Positions 14,171 through 23,643 of a stretch of 64,000 bases of DNA are shown here, piece after piece. The stretch lies in NCBI RefSeq assembly GCF_001579845.1, contig NZ_CP007440.1, positions 806,001-870,000 of the forward strand. The letters are read 5' to 3'. Origin of the DNA: Rhodoplanes sp. Z2-YC6860 (GTDB lineage Bacteria > Pseudomonadota > Alphaproteobacteria > Rhizobiales > Xanthobacteraceae). Each line of letters opens with the position of its first letter. Position 1 is the first letter of the stretch. The position numbers were made by a program, and so were the translations under genes. The notes under the pieces are model-generated. The model was not told where the DNA came from. It did not search any database and saw only the letters and a program-made list of their open reading frames with translations.

Positions 14171-14968
14171 TTACGTCTCCGACAAAATGCCGAGCGCCAT
14201 GAAATTCTCACGGATGCGCTCGACACTGTCGACGAACAGCTTTTCGCTGCGGGTGTGTGCGCCGCGCGGCCGCGGCAGATCGATTTCGAGGATGTCCGCG
14301 ATCTTTCCCGGCCGCGCCGTCATCACCACGACGCGGTCGGAGAGCAGCACGGCTTCCTCGATGCTGTGTGTGATGAAGATCACCGTGTTGCGGTCGCGCA
14401 GCCAGATGCGTTGCAGGTCGAGGTTCATCTGCTCGCGCGTCAGCGCATCGAGCGCGCCGAACGGCTCGTCCATCAGCAGCAGGCCCGGGCTCTGCACCAG
14501 CGCCCGGCAGATCGACACCCGCTGCCGCATGCCGCCCGACAGTTCGCCCGGATAGGTATCCTCGAAATCGGCGAGACCCACCGAGCGCAGCAGCTCGCGC
14601 GCCTTCTGGATGTGCGTCGTGCGGTCGAGCTTCTTGATCTCGACCGGCAACAGCACGTTGGCGAGCACCGTGCGCCAGTCGAGCAGCACGTCGCGCTGGA
14701 ACACGATGCCGGCATTCTTGACTGCGCCTTTCACGGGTGCGCCACCGACATGCATCGTGCCGGAGCTCGCCGGGATGAGGCCCGAGACCAGCATCATCAG
14801 GGTGCTCTTGCCGCAGCCGCTCGGCCCGACGATCGAGACGAACTCGCCGGCCTTGATCGAAAGGTCGACCTGGTCCAGCGCCTGCACGCCGTCGCCGCTC
14901 GCGGTCGCGTAGCGCTTGGAGACGCCGCGCAGCTCGATGGCCACGCCGGTGGAAGGAGCTTGCGCCAT
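14171..14968 (-). CDS. ABC transporter ATP-binding protein (NitT/TauT family)
   Basis: A 265-residue ATPase for the import system whose permease and binding protein are encoded upstream on the same strand. Visible motifs are Walker A GPSGCGKST near residue 49, signature LSGGMRQR near 145, Walker B LLLMDEPFGALD near 165 and the switch His in VIFITHSIEEAVLLSDRV. The following VVMTARPGKIADILEIDLPRPR is characteristic of the SsuB/TauB/NrtD group. It starts three bases after the permease stop, so the genes are probably co-translated. The ligand is unknown. Confidence 0.9.
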   Translation of the reverse strand: MAQAPSTGVAIELRGVSKRYATASGDGVQALDQVDLSIKAGEFVSIVGPSGCGKSTLMMLVSGLIPASSGTMHVGGAPVKGAVKNAGIVFQRDVLLDWRTVLANVLLPVEIKKLDRTTHIQKARELLRSVGLADFEDTYPGELSGGMRQRVSICRALVQSPGLLLMDEPFGALDALTREQMNLDLQRIWLRDRNTVIFITHSIEEAVLLSDRVVVMTARPGKIADILEIDLPRPRGAHTRSEKLFVDSVERIRENFMALGILSET

Positions 14969-14971
14969 CGA

Positions 14972-15772
14972 CTATTCGACCATCTCGGTGCGTACCCGGT
15001 TCCACGGCAGCGCCAGCCGTTCGGCCCAGGCGACGATGTTGAACATCAGCACGCCGAGCAGCGACAGCACCACGACGGCGGCGAACAGCAGCGGCGTATC
15101 GAGGCGCACCTGCGAGACGAGTTGCAGATAGCCGAGGCCCTGCTCGGCCGCGATGAATTCGCCGACCGTGGCGCCGACGACGGCCTGGCCGATGCCGACC
15201 TTCAACCCGCCGAAGATGCTCGGCAACGCCTTGGGCAGCCGGATCTTGAGAAAGGTCGTCAGTTCGTTCGCGCCCATCGACTGCACCAGATAGACCATCT
15301 CCTTTTCGGTCGCGCGCATGCCGACCACGGCACTGATCACGATCGGAAAGAACGAGATCAGGAACGCCACCATGATCTTGGGCAGGATGCCGTAACCGAG
15401 CCACATCACCAGGATCGGCGCCAACGCAACCTTCGGGATGGTCTGCAGCGAGACCATGAAGGGAAACGCCACGCGCTCGAAGATGCGCGAATAGACCACG
15501 GCGATGGCGAGCGGAATGCCGAGCACGATGCTGAGCCCGAAGCCCAGCGCGATTTCCTGCGCGGTGACGAGCGCGTTCACCAGCAGGAGCTGCCAGGTGG
15601 CGATCATCTTGTCGACGATCATCGACGGGCTCGGCAGGACGAAATCCGGCACGTGAAACAGCCAGACGGCGAGCTCCCACACCGCGAAGATCACGGCAAA
15701 AATCACAATCACCGGACCCTGGCGCGTGATCCACGCGCCAATTCCGCCGGAAACAGTCTTAGGCTTCCCCAT
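14972..15772 (-). CDS. ABC transporter permease (NitT/TauT family)
   Basis: A 266-residue inner-membrane protein with six predicted hydrophobic segments. The EAA-type loop for ATPase contact is VYLVQSMGANELTTFLKIRLPKALPSIFGG, which lies near residues 160-190 (only key residues Gly-Ala and Pro are diagnostic). It lies 12 bases downstream of the binding-protein gene and three upstream of the ATPase gene, giving a compact three-gene operon read right to left. It is only loosely similar to the permease at 3146, so the two transporters probably differ in ligand. Confidence 0.88.
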   Translation of the reverse strand: MGKPKTVSGGIGAWITRQGPVIVIFAVIFAVWELAVWLFHVPDFVLPSPSMIVDKMIATWQLLLVNALVTAQEIALGFGLSIVLGIPLAIAVVYSRIFERVAFPFMVSLQTIPKVALAPILVMWLGYGILPKIMVAFLISFFPIVISAVVGMRATEKEMVYLVQSMGANELTTFLKIRLPKALPSIFGGLKVGIGQAVVGATVGEFIAAEQGLGYLQLVSQVRLDTPLLFAAVVVLSLLGVLMFNIVAWAERLALPWNRVRTEMVE

Positions 15773-15784
15773 CTATTTGAGCAT

Positions 15785-16786
15785 CTATTGCAGGTACTGG
15801 TTGGTGTAGTACGCGTTCACGGCCTTGATGTCCGCAATGCCGCCGGTTTCCTTGAGAAGCTTGAGGTTGCTCTCCCAGTCGGCAGCCTCCTGCCAACCGA
15901 TCGGTTTCCCGGCAGGCGCGTTGGTCGACACGGCGGTCGCCTCGACCTGGCGTTCGAGCACGTCCGGCTGCTCCGGCACGACCATGTATTTCGCCATGAT
16001 CTTGGCCGCGGCTTTGGGGTCGGCCATCGTGTCGCGGTAGCCCTTTTCGGTGGCGCGCAGGAGCTTCTTGACGGTGTCTGGATTTTGCTCGGCGAATGCG
16101 TTGCCGACATAGATCGAAGCGCCGAGCAGGTTCAGGCCGAAATCCGACACCTTCAGAACGTTGAAGGTCACGCCGGCGCGTTTCTCGATCTGCGGCAGCT
16201 CGTTGCTGAGATAGACCGACATGACGTCGGTCTTTCGGGTCAGGAACTGCGCGGTGCGGGCCGACGCGTCCATCTGGATCTGCGTGATCTTGGTGATGTC
16301 CACGCCGTTGATTTTGGTGAACGGCAGGAGCATGTCGCCGAAGGTCTCGCCGACCGAAACCGCAAGCCGCTTGCCCTCGAGGTCCTTCGGCGTCTTCAGC
16401 GGGATATCGGGAAACGCGATCACGCCCATCGGCGCCTTGGTCTGATAGACGGACGCGACCTTGACCGGCAGGCCCTGGCTCACGGCCTGGGCCGCCGCAA
16501 CCGCCGGTCCGTAGCCGAATTTCTCGTTGCCGGCGGCGATCGCCTTCAGCACGTTCTGCGCACCGTTTCCTTCGGCGAGTTGCACGTCGAGGCCTTCGGC
16601 CTTGTAGTAACCCTTATCAAGGGCCACGTAGAGCGGCGCGTATTCGCCCTTCAGCTTCCAGGTGAAACGGATGGTGAGCTTCTCGGCGCTTTGGGCGAAA
16701 GCCGACCCCGCCGAGAGAGCGCCGATCGCCGCCGAAAGCAGCATGGCAGCCGCAGTAAACTTCATCGCCTTCGTCGCAGGTCTCAT
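15785..16786 (-). CDS. ABC transporter substrate-binding protein, NMT1 type
   Basis: A 333-residue periplasmic binding protein. The signal peptide (KFTAAAMLLSAAIGALSAGSAFA) is cut near AFAQSA, and the mature protein opens with LTIRFTWKLKGEYAPLYVALDKGYYKAEGLDV, the classic start of the NMT1/ThiY/SsuA fold (positions about 28-60). The start at 16786 is chosen because it precedes the signal peptide and has GGGGGACC upstream; an earlier in-frame start would add 28 non-signal residues. It is the first gene of the operon with permease and ATPase. The opening is similar to pyrimidine-precursor and riboflavin binding proteins, but that does not fix the ligand. Confidence 0.88.
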   Translation of the reverse strand: MRPATKAMKFTAAAMLLSAAIGALSAGSAFAQSAEKLTIRFTWKLKGEYAPLYVALDKGYYKAEGLDVQLAEGNGAQNVLKAIAAGNEKFGYGPAVAAAQAVSQGLPVKVASVYQTKAPMGVIAFPDIPLKTPKDLEGKRLAVSVGETFGDMLLPFTKINGVDITKITQIQMDASARTAQFLTRKTDVMSVYLSNELPQIEKRAGVTFNVLKVSDFGLNLLGASIYVGNAFAEQNPDTVKKLLRATEKGYRDTMADPKAAAKIMAKYMVVPEQPDVLERQVEATAVSTNAPAGKPIGWQEAADWESNLKLLKETGGIADIKAVNAYYTNQYLQ

Positions 16787-16951
16787 CCTGGTCCCCCCGA
16801 AATCGCCATCAGTCGTGTCAGCAAGCCTTGTGCCGCATCCGCGTGCGGATTGTGAAGGCAGACATCCCAAAGCAGGGGATTTTGCAATGGATTTTCACCT
16901 TCGTCGCCTTAAAAACGGGCAGTTCACAGCTGGGAAATGGGCGGTGGTTTG

Positions 16952-17728
16952 ATGGCGCGCGTGTTCATCTCCGGTTCGTCGACGGGGCTCGGGCTGATGG
17001 CCGGCGAACTCCTGGCCGAGCAGGGCCATCAGGTTGTGCTGCATGCGCGCAACGACGCGCGCGCGAAAGACACCCGCAAGGCATTGCCCGCGGCTGAGGT
17101 CGTGGTCGGCGATCTGTCGAGCATCGCCGCCACCAGGCGCGTCGCCGAGCAGGCCAACAAGCTCGGGCCCTATGACGCGGTGATCCACAACGCCGGCGTC
17201 GGGTACCAGGAGCGGCGGCGGGTCGAGACCGAGGACGGCCTGCCACAGGTCTTCGCCGTCAACACGCTCGCGCCCTACATCCTCACCGCGCTGATCGAAA
17301 AGCCGAAGCGGCTGGTCTATCTGAGCTCGGGTATGCACCGCAGTGCCGAAGCCAACCTCGACGATCTGGCCTGGAAGAAACGCTCGTGGCAGGGGTCGCA
17401 GGCTTATGCGGAGAGCAAGCTTCACGATGCGCTGCTCGCCTTTGCGGTGGCGCGCCGCTGGCCCGACGTGAAATCGAACGCGGTCGAGCCCGGCTGGGTC
17501 GCCACCCGCATGGGCGGTCCCGGCGCGCCGGATGACCTGGATCAGGCGCATCGCACTCAAGTCTGGCTTGCGGTGAGCAACGATCCGGCCGCGCTGGTCA
17601 CGGGCCGGTATTTCTTTCACATGCAACAGCGTCCGGTGAATCCGCGGGCCAACGACGTTGCGTTGCAGGATCGGCTGGTCGAAGCTTGCGAACGGCTGTC
17701 GGGCATCCGTCTGCCGAACGGGATTTAG
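16952..17728 (+). CDS. Short-chain dehydrogenase/reductase (SDR) family oxidoreductase
   Basis: A 258-residue Rossmann-fold protein. The NAD(P)-binding TGxxxGxG-like motif appears as SGSSTGLGLM (residues 6-15), with GDLSSIAATRRVAEQ and the NAG motif in VIHNAGVGY further on. The catalytic YxxxK is present as YAESK after the SQA stretch, and an SSG is upstream of it (LVYLSSGMH). ATG 16952 is preferred over 16937 because homologues usually begin MARVFISGSS, and GGCGGTGG precedes it. It is divergent from the ABC operon and almost touches the MFS gene downstream. The substrate is unknown. Confidence 0.85.
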   Translation: MARVFISGSSTGLGLMAGELLAEQGHQVVLHARNDARAKDTRKALPAAEVVVGDLSSIAATRRVAEQANKLGPYDAVIHNAGVGYQERRRVETEDGLPQVFAVNTLAPYILTALIEKPKRLVYLSSGMHRSAEANLDDLAWKKRSWQGSQAYAESKLHDALLAFAVARRWPDVKSNAVEPGWVATRMGGPGAPDDLDQAHRTQVWLAVSNDPAALVTGRYFFHMQQRPVNPRANDVALQDRLVEACERLSGIRLPNGI

Positions 17729-17729
17729 A

Positions 17730-18902
17730 TTGGTTACACCCGACGGCGGCCTCACGCAGACCCGGGTCAGATTCCTGGCGGTGGCCTGCGCCTTCGCCAT
17801 CGCGACGCTGTATTACAGCCAGCCCATTCTGCCGCTGATCGGCGCGAGCTTCGGCACCAGCGACACCGTGACAAGCCAGCTCGTGATGCTTGGTCAGATC
17901 GGCTATTCGCTTGGGCTGTTCTTGTTCGTGCCGATCGGCGATCGGATCGATCGCAGGCGGCTGATCCTGACGCTGCTCGCGATCAACACGGTCGGGATGG
18001 CGGCCTGCGCTGCCGCGCCCAGCTTTGCATTTCTCGGCGTGGCATTGCTGCTCGCCGGACTGACCACGGTCACGCCGCAGATCATCATTCCGACCGTTGC
18101 CGGGATGGCTGCGCCGGACCAGCGGGGCAGGGCGGTCGGCGTGCTGCTGAGTGGAATGTCGGCCGGGCTCCTGATCGGCCGCACGCTGAGCGGCTTCGTC
18201 GGCGAGTTCGCCGGATGGCGCGCGGTGTTCGGGCTCGCCATTGCGATGAACGCGCTGCTCATGGTGATCGTGTGGCGCACCTTGCCGGCCACAAAGCCGA
18301 GCAGCGATTTGCCATATCCCAAATTGCTGCTGTCGCTCGGACGGCTGTTTGCGGATCACGCCACGCTGCGCGCTGCTTGCATCACGGGCTTTCTCGCCTT
18401 TGGTGCATTCAGCGCGCTGTGGGCGACACTCGCCGCGTTGCTGGCGCGACCGCCCTATCAATTCGGTGCAAACACCGTTGGATTGTTCGGGCTGATCGGC
18501 GTCTTCAGCATCGTCGCGGCCCCGCTGATCGGCCGCCTGACCGATCGGCTTGGCACGCGCTTCATGATCGTTGCCGGAACCGTCGTATTGCTGATCGCCT
18601 TCGGCTTCGTCTTGCTGGCCGAACGTACAATCTGGGCGCTCGTGCTTGGCATCGCGCTGATCGATATCGGCTATCGCTGTGTGCTGCTGGCCAACCAGAC
18701 GCGGATCTACCCGCTGCAGCCCTCGGCCCAGAGCCGGCTCAACACGGTGTTCATGACATCCGTGTTTTTGGGAGGCGCGGCAGGTTCGCTGTGCGGGGCT
18801 GCCGCCGTGATGTGGTCGTGGAGCGGTCTGGCCGGCGCAGGCGCAAGCCTCGCGGCCGCCGCGCTGATCTTTCACCTGGTGGCATCACGTGCGGCGCGCT
18901 GA
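17730..18902 (+). CDS. MFS transporter, probable TTG start
   Basis: A protein of about 390 residues with twelve hydrophobic segments typical of the major facilitator superfamily. The motif after TM2 appears as GDRIDRRRLIL and its C-terminal-half repeat as GRLTDRLGTRF. Its N-terminus LYYSQPILPLIG is typical of the drug/sugar efflux proteins related to YbcL/YgaY. No ATG is available near the start of TM1; TTG at 17730 lies directly after the SDR stop, and another TTG at 17658 would overlap the SDR gene. I chose 17730. It is likely co-transcribed with the SDR gene. The exported substrate is unknown. Confidence 0.8.
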   Translation: MVTPDGGLTQTRVRFLAVACAFAIATLYYSQPILPLIGASFGTSDTVTSQLVMLGQIGYSLGLFLFVPIGDRIDRRRLILTLLAINTVGMAACAAAPSFAFLGVALLLAGLTTVTPQIIIPTVAGMAAPDQRGRAVGVLLSGMSAGLLIGRTLSGFVGEFAGWRAVFGLAIAMNALLMVIVWRTLPATKPSSDLPYPKLLLSLGRLFADHATLRAACITGFLAFGAFSALWATLAALLARPPYQFGANTVGLFGLIGVFSIVAAPLIGRLTDRLGTRFMIVAGTVVLLIAFGFVLLAERTIWALVLGIALIDIGYRCVLLANQTRIYPLQPSAQSRLNTVFMTSVFLGGAAGSLCGAAAVMWSWSGLAGAGASLAAAALIFHLVASRAAR

Positions 18903-19085
18903 GCGGCGGGCCATGTTCATGGGCGCGGAACGTGTTTGTTTCGGCATAACCACCTTGCGAAAGAACGATTGCTTATCGCCATATAGAGCCGTACACAGCG
19001 GGCAACGATCGCTCGGTCGAAGCGCGTTTGGCGCAACAGAACAAGAGCTGGATCGTCTGGAAGCCGGGCCAGGGAACAATAAGAA

Positions 19086-20321
19086 ATGACAGTGATCTCA
19101 GCCGATTCGGGCGTGCTGCCGCGGCGCTCGTTTCAGGAGGTCTGGGTCGTCAGCATCGGCCATGCGCTGACCCATTGGTACCCGGCGACGTTCTATCTGC
19201 TGCTGCCGCTGATCGGCAATGAGCTGGGCCTGAGCTACAGCCAGATCGGCTCGATCCTGACGGCGCAGTACGCGGCCGGCGCGATCGCCAACATCCCCGG
19301 CGGCATCTTCGTCGACACGGTCGGCCGCAAAGGCCTGTTGATGGCGGTGTCGCTGTTCTGGGTCGGCTTCCCGTACCTGGTGATGGGCTTCTCGCACGTC
19401 TACTGGATGATGCTCGCTTGCGCGACGGCGGTCGGCATCGGCAACAACCTCTGGCATCCGACCGCGATCCCGTGGCTTGCCGGCCGTTTCCCCGACCGCA
19501 AGGGCTTGGTGATGTCGTTCCACAGCATGGGCGGCAATATCGGCGACGCGCTGGCGCCGCTCGTGGTCGGCGGACTGCTCGCCATTCTCAGTTGGCGCAG
19601 CGTCGTGCTCGTGAACGTGTTGCCCGGCATCGTGATGGCGGCGCTGATCCTCGTCTATATCGGGCGGCTGAGCAGCGCCGAGAATGGCGCCGATCAAACG
19701 GCCAAGCGCGCCGTGCAGAAGAGCGGCGCCGAGCGGCTGCGCGATTTCATGTCACTTCTGACCAACCGCGCGCTGGTGACGCTGTCGATCGGCTCGGTGT
19801 TTCGCACCATGACGCAGATGGCGCTGCTGACGTTCCTGCCGATCTATCTGGCGCACGACATGGGCTATTCGACGTTCTGGGTCGGCGTCTGCATGTTCGC
19901 ACTACAGATCGCGGGCTTCGTCGCGGCTCCGATCGCCGGCCATCTCTCCGACACCATCGGCCGGCGGCAGATCATCGTCTCCAGCATGTCGATGACGGCT
20001 GTCGTGCTGTTGTCGATGATCTTCGCCGGCGGCACGATCTGGTTCGTCGTGCTGGTTGCGGTGCTCGGTTTCTTCCTGTTCGCGGTCCGCGCGGTGCTGC
20101 AGGCCTGGCTGTTGGACGCGACGCCGCCCGAGCTCGGCGGTAGCGCCATCGGTCTGCTGTTCGGCGCGCAGGCCGCAGGCGCCGCGGCAGGCCCGATCGC
20201 GGCCGGCGTGCTGGCGGACCACTACGGCATCATGTCGGCGTTCTATTTCCTGGCCGCGACCATCATCGTCGCGAACCTCATGATCTTCATTACGCCGGCT
20301 GGCGTCATAAAGAATCCCTAA
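19086..20321 (+). CDS. MFS transporter, fosmidomycin-resistance-like
   Basis: A 411-residue, twelve-segment major facilitator. It opens with the SIGHALTHWYPATFYLLLPLI stretch (about residues 22-42) that resembles Fsr-type transporters. The conserved loop after TM2 is GIFVDTVGRKGLL, and GHLSDTIGRRQI repeats it in the second half, each with the GxxxDxxGRK/R pattern. It follows the other MFS gene by 183 bases in which I see no gene, so it may have its own promoter. Substrate unknown; the name is by resemblance only. Confidence 0.82.
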   Translation: MTVISADSGVLPRRSFQEVWVVSIGHALTHWYPATFYLLLPLIGNELGLSYSQIGSILTAQYAAGAIANIPGGIFVDTVGRKGLLMAVSLFWVGFPYLVMGFSHVYWMMLACATAVGIGNNLWHPTAIPWLAGRFPDRKGLVMSFHSMGGNIGDALAPLVVGGLLAILSWRSVVLVNVLPGIVMAALILVYIGRLSSAENGADQTAKRAVQKSGAERLRDFMSLLTNRALVTLSIGSVFRTMTQMALLTFLPIYLAHDMGYSTFWVGVCMFALQIAGFVAAPIAGHLSDTIGRRQIIVSSMSMTAVVLLSMIFAGGTIWFVVLVAVLGFFLFAVRAVLQAWLLDATPPELGGSAIGLLFGAQAAGAAAGPIAAGVLADHYGIMSAFYFLAATIIVANLMIFITPAGVIKNP

Positions 20322-20344
20322 CCGCTAGCTGCTAAGTTCGCGCA

Positions 20345-21103
20345 ATGAATCGCGCGGTCACAGCTCTGCGCATCATCGACACCGGCGTGAAGCCTGCGCG
20401 CTGGAACGTCGCCGCGACGGCGGCGCTGATCGAGTTGCATCGCATCGGCGCGACGCCGGATACGATCCGCTTTCACCGCTACCCGCGCTCGGTGGTGATC
20501 GCGCGCGGTCAGAAGCTCGAGCGGGAGGTCGATGTCGAGCGCTGCCGGCGCGATGGCGTCGAGATCGCCCGGCGCATGACGGGTGGCGCGGCCGCCTATA
20601 TGAGCCCAGGGACTCTCGTCTGGGACATTGTCGCGGGACGGGCGCGGTTCGGCGACAGCCTTGACGATGTGACGTTGCGGGTCGGCGGCGCTGTCGCGGC
20701 AGGTCTCCGGCGGTTGGGTTTTGCGGCCAAGGCTGGCGCACGAGGCGCCGTCGAGATCGAGGGCCGCAAGGTGTCCGAATCAGACGGCCGACTCGATGGC
20801 CCGACCGCGATCGTACAGGGCACGATGCTGGTCGACTTCGACTACGACGAGATGATGCGTCTGCTCAAGGCGAGGCCGGACACCACCAAGCCAGTCGCTC
20901 CGATTGCGAGCCTAGCCGATTGCCTGGGGCGTGCGCCGCCGATCGAGGACGTGCGCGATGCGATCATGGTGGAATTCAACGATATCTGGGACGGAGCGAG
21001 CGTGACGTCGGATCTGCGCACCGATGAGCTTGCGCTCGCAGACAAGCTTCTCGCCGATGAGATCGGTCGTGACGACTTCGTGATGGGCACGCCAGCGAGC
21101 TGA
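20345..21103 (+). CDS. Lipoate-protein ligase A family protein
   Basis: A 252-residue protein of the biotin/lipoate ligase fold (BPL_LplA_LipB). The family pattern is visible: PRSVVIARGQKLEREVDVERC, then RRMTGGAAAYMSPGTLVWD, corresponding to the RRxSGGG lipoyl-AMP loop, and the catalytic lysine in EGRKVSES near residue 142. The protein may attach lipoate or octanoate to a carrier domain, or act in a related transfer. It follows the MFS gene after 23 bases. A short hairpin GAAACG / CGTTTC follows the stop (21102-21117), without a T-run. The exact acyl substrate is not clear. Confidence 0.8.
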   Translation: MNRAVTALRIIDTGVKPARWNVAATAALIELHRIGATPDTIRFHRYPRSVVIARGQKLEREVDVERCRRDGVEIARRMTGGAAAYMSPGTLVWDIVAGRARFGDSLDDVTLRVGGAVAAGLRRLGFAAKAGARGAVEIEGRKVSESDGRLDGPTAIVQGTMLVDFDYDEMMRLLKARPDTTKPVAPIASLADCLGRAPPIEDVRDAIMVEFNDIWDGASVTSDLRTDELALADKLLADEIGRDDFVMGTPAS

Positions 21104-21304
21104 AACGGTCTCGTTTCGCCCAATTCTCGCGATCGATTATGACTAGTTTGGCGGTGTTCGTTGAAACGAAGCAGCTCTCCGGCCCTTCATTTTTGGTCGA
21201 AAGTTTTTCTAATTCAAAAAACGCTTTCTGCGGTTTGCGCAACGCCGTCAGACGTTTAAGTACTCCGCGGCAGCCGGTCAAAACCAGGAAGTGGCAGCGG
21301 AGCA

Positions 21305-22078
21305 ATGAGCGCATTTTACCAGGAACAGGTGATCGACGTGCAGCACTGGACCGACACCCTGTTCAGCTTTTCGACCACGCGCGATCCGGGCTTCCGCTTC
21401 CAGAACGGCCAATTCACCATGATGGGTCTCGAGGTCGAGGGCCGGCCGCTGCTGCGCGCCTACAGCATGGCGAGCGCCAACCACGAAGAGTCGCTCGAGT
21501 TCTTCAGCATCAAGGTCCAGGACGGTCCGCTGACCTCGAGGCTCCAGCGCATTCAGCCGGGCGACACGGTGCTGATCGGCCGCAAGGCCACCGGCACGCT
21601 GATCGCCGACAATCTCCTGCCGGGCAAGCGGCTGTTGCTGCTTTCGACCGGCACCGGGCTGGCGCCGTTTGTCAGCATCGTCAAAGACCCGGACGTTTAC
21701 GAGCGGTTCGACGACATCGTGCTGGTGCACGGCTGCCGGCAGGTGTCCGAGCTGGCCTATGGCGAAAAGATCGTCGAGGGCCTGCGCGGTGACGAACTGT
21801 TCGGGCCGCTGCTCGAGGACAAGCTGCATTACTATCCGACCGTCACCCGCGAGCCGTTCCGCAACCGCGGCCGCATCACCGATCTGATCACCTCGGGCAA
21901 GCTGTTTGCGGATTGTCGCATGCCGCCGCTCGACATCGAGATTGATCGCATCATGCTGTGCGGCAGTCCCGCGATGCTGGCGGACCTCCGCACCATCTTC
22001 GACGAGCGCGGCTTCGTCGAGGGCAATCATTCGGCGCCCGGCCACTTCGTCATCGAGAAGGCTTTCGTCGAGCGCTGA
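21305..22078 (+). CDS. fpr: Ferredoxin--NADP reductase
   Basis: A 257-residue FAD enzyme that exchanges electrons between NADPH and ferredoxin or flavodoxin. The FAD-binding RAYSMAS appears at about residues 54-60, and the NADP pyrophosphate-binding STGTGLAPF near 117. Length and the C-terminal ending FVER fit the proteobacterial Fpr subclass, in which the terminal residues stack on the flavin. GCGGAG lies seven bases before the ATG. The 200 bases upstream hold no gene and could carry its promoter, as fpr is often controlled by oxidative-stress regulators; I see no certain operator. Confidence 0.9.
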   Translation: MSAFYQEQVIDVQHWTDTLFSFSTTRDPGFRFQNGQFTMMGLEVEGRPLLRAYSMASANHEESLEFFSIKVQDGPLTSRLQRIQPGDTVLIGRKATGTLIADNLLPGKRLLLLSTGTGLAPFVSIVKDPDVYERFDDIVLVHGCRQVSELAYGEKIVEGLRGDELFGPLLEDKLHYYPTVTREPFRNRGRITDLITSGKLFADCRMPPLDIEIDRIMLCGSPAMLADLRTIFDERGFVEGNHSAPGHFVIEKAFVER

Positions 22079-22149
22079 GCCGACGGAAGTCGAGATAGCG
22101 AACCGACAGTGTCGAGAAGCGCCGGGCGAGGTGCTAGGCTTGCCGTGCC

Positions 22150-22767
22150 ATGGCCTTCGCCACGATCTGCCGCGCACGTTGGTCCGCCCGTTGGTTGCTG
22201 GGTGTCCTGCTGACGTTGGCACTGCAAGGTCAGGCCTTCGCCCATGTCGAGACCGGGACTGCAACCGGTCTTGTCAGCGGGTTCCTTCATCCCATCACCG
22301 GTCTCGATCATCTGGTCGCCATGGTTGCTGTCGGGCTTTGGGGCGCGCAACTCGGTGCTCCGGCGATCTGGCTTCTTCCGATCACGTTCCCGCTGGTGAT
22401 GGCGTTCGGCGGGCTGCTCGGCCTAGCCAAGGTCGGCGTGCCGTTCACCGAACAGGCGGTGGCGCTGTCAGCCGTGGTGCTCGGTGCGCTGATCCTGCTG
22501 CGAGTCCGTGCACCGCTTTGGATTGCGGCGCTGGTGGTCGCTTACTTTGCGGTTTTCCACGGTTATGCGCACGGCTTGGAATTGCCCCACGCCGCGGACC
22601 CGCTTGCTTATGGCGCGGGCTTCGTGATCGCGACCGGGCTGCTGCATCTGTGCGGCATCCTGATCGGCACGCTGATCCGCTGGCCGGCCGGTGATCGCCT
22701 CGTCCGCGCCTGCGGCGCCGCGGTCGGTGGCGTCGGCTGTTATTTCCTGCTCGCGAGCTTGCGCTGA
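22150..22767 (+). CDS. hupE: HupE/UreJ family nickel or cobalt permease
   Basis: A 205-residue membrane protein with an N-terminal signal-like segment ending at QAFAHVE. It carries the family's metal motif HPITGLDH (near residues 46-53) and FHGYAHGLELP near 137. HupE/UreJ proteins import Ni2+ (or Co2+) for hydrogenase or urease. Neither enzyme is encoded in the window, though the cobaltochelatase genes at the right end use cobalt. It stands between fpr and gloB, converging with gloB by ten bases. Confidence 0.87.
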   Translation: MAFATICRARWSARWLLGVLLTLALQGQAFAHVETGTATGLVSGFLHPITGLDHLVAMVAVGLWGAQLGAPAIWLLPITFPLVMAFGGLLGLAKVGVPFTEQAVALSAVVLGALILLRVRAPLWIAALVVAYFAVFHGYAHGLELPHAADPLAYGAGFVIATGLLHLCGILIGTLIRWPAGDRLVRACGAAVGGVGCYFLLASLR

Positions 22768-22776
22768 GCCGCTCGC

Positions 22777-23544
22777 CTAGAACTTATTTTTGCGCTCTCG
22801 GATTTCCGCGAACACGGCGTCAGCGGGCTTGCCGGCGAGGCCGAGCAATTTCGCCACCTCCGGCACGTCCGCTCGGAGAAATGGATTGGCCGCCTTCTCC
22901 TCGTCGATCGTGGTCGGGATGGTCCATTGACCATCGGCGATCTGCTTCGCCGCCTGCGCGGCGCGCGCTTTCAGCGCCGCATTGTCGGGCTCGATGGTCT
23001 GCGCGAATTTGATGTTGGCGAGCGTGTACTCGTGGCCGCAATAGACCAGCGTGTCACCCGGCAGATCGCGCAGCTTCTTCAGCGATGCCCACATCATCGG
23101 CATGGTGCCTTCGATGACGCGGCCGCAGCCGATCGAGAACAGCGTGTCGCCTGCGAAGGCGAGCTTGTCGCCTTGAAACCAATAGGTGATGTGGCCCGCA
23201 GTGTGGCCTGGCGTCTCGATCACGTTGCTCACGAGATTGCCCACCTTGGCCTTGTCGCCTTCGCGGACGGTTTCGTCGACCATCGGAATCTTGCCGGCTT
23301 CGGCGAGCGGCGCCACCACGCGGCATTTGTGCTTCTGTTTGAGTTCGGCAATACCGCCGGTGTGGTCGGCGTGATGATGTGTCACCAGGATGTCGGTGAG
23401 CTTCCAGCCGGTTTCGCGCAATGCGGCCTCGACCGGTGCGGCTTCCGGAGCGTCGATGGCGGCGGTGGCGCCGCTCGCCGGATCGTGGATCAGCACGCCG
23501 TAATTGTCCTTCAGGCAACGGAACAGCTTGGTTTCGGCGGGCAT
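22777..23544 (-). CDS. gloB: Hydroxyacylglutathione hydrolase (glyoxalase II)
   Basis: A 255-residue metallo-beta-lactamase-fold enzyme that hydrolyses S-lactoylglutathione to lactate and glutathione, finishing methylglyoxal detoxification. The binuclear metal motif is THHHADHTGG near residue 55, with further ligands in PGHTAGH near 113, AGDTLF near 131 and CGHEYT near 170. The C-terminal substrate-binding region with the NPFLR segment is also present, so it is full length. It is divergent from a methyltransferase gene (99 bases between starts), an arrangement I associate with Hyphomicrobiales. Confidence 0.93.
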   Translation of the reverse strand: MPAETKLFRCLKDNYGVLIHDPASGATAAIDAPEAAPVEAALRETGWKLTDILVTHHHADHTGGIAELKQKHKCRVVAPLAEAGKIPMVDETVREGDKAKVGNLVSNVIETPGHTAGHITYWFQGDKLAFAGDTLFSIGCGRVIEGTMPMMWASLKKLRDLPGDTLVYCGHEYTLANIKFAQTIEPDNAALKARAAQAAKQIADGQWTIPTTIDEEKAANPFLRADVPEVAKLLGLAGKPADAVFAEIRERKNKF

Positions 23545-23643
23545 GTCAGCTCCTCGTCTTTCGGGTTCGGCGGGACCGTATCACGGCTGCGCCACCCTCT
23601 TGAACGCCCGAAATGTTGAGCCGGTTCATGGTAGAGTTCCGCC

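Noticed and set aside
13880-16855. A plus-strand open frame of 991 codons opposite the second ABC operon
   Set aside because: It is a mirror of three well-recognised genes on the other strand, is rich in His/Arg/Asp as such mirrors are in high-GC DNA, and has no domain.
21102-21117. Terminator after the lipoate-ligase-like gene
   Set aside because: Only a 6-bp stem (GAAACG / CGTTTC) with no T-run; mentioned in the gene entry but not listed as a terminator.
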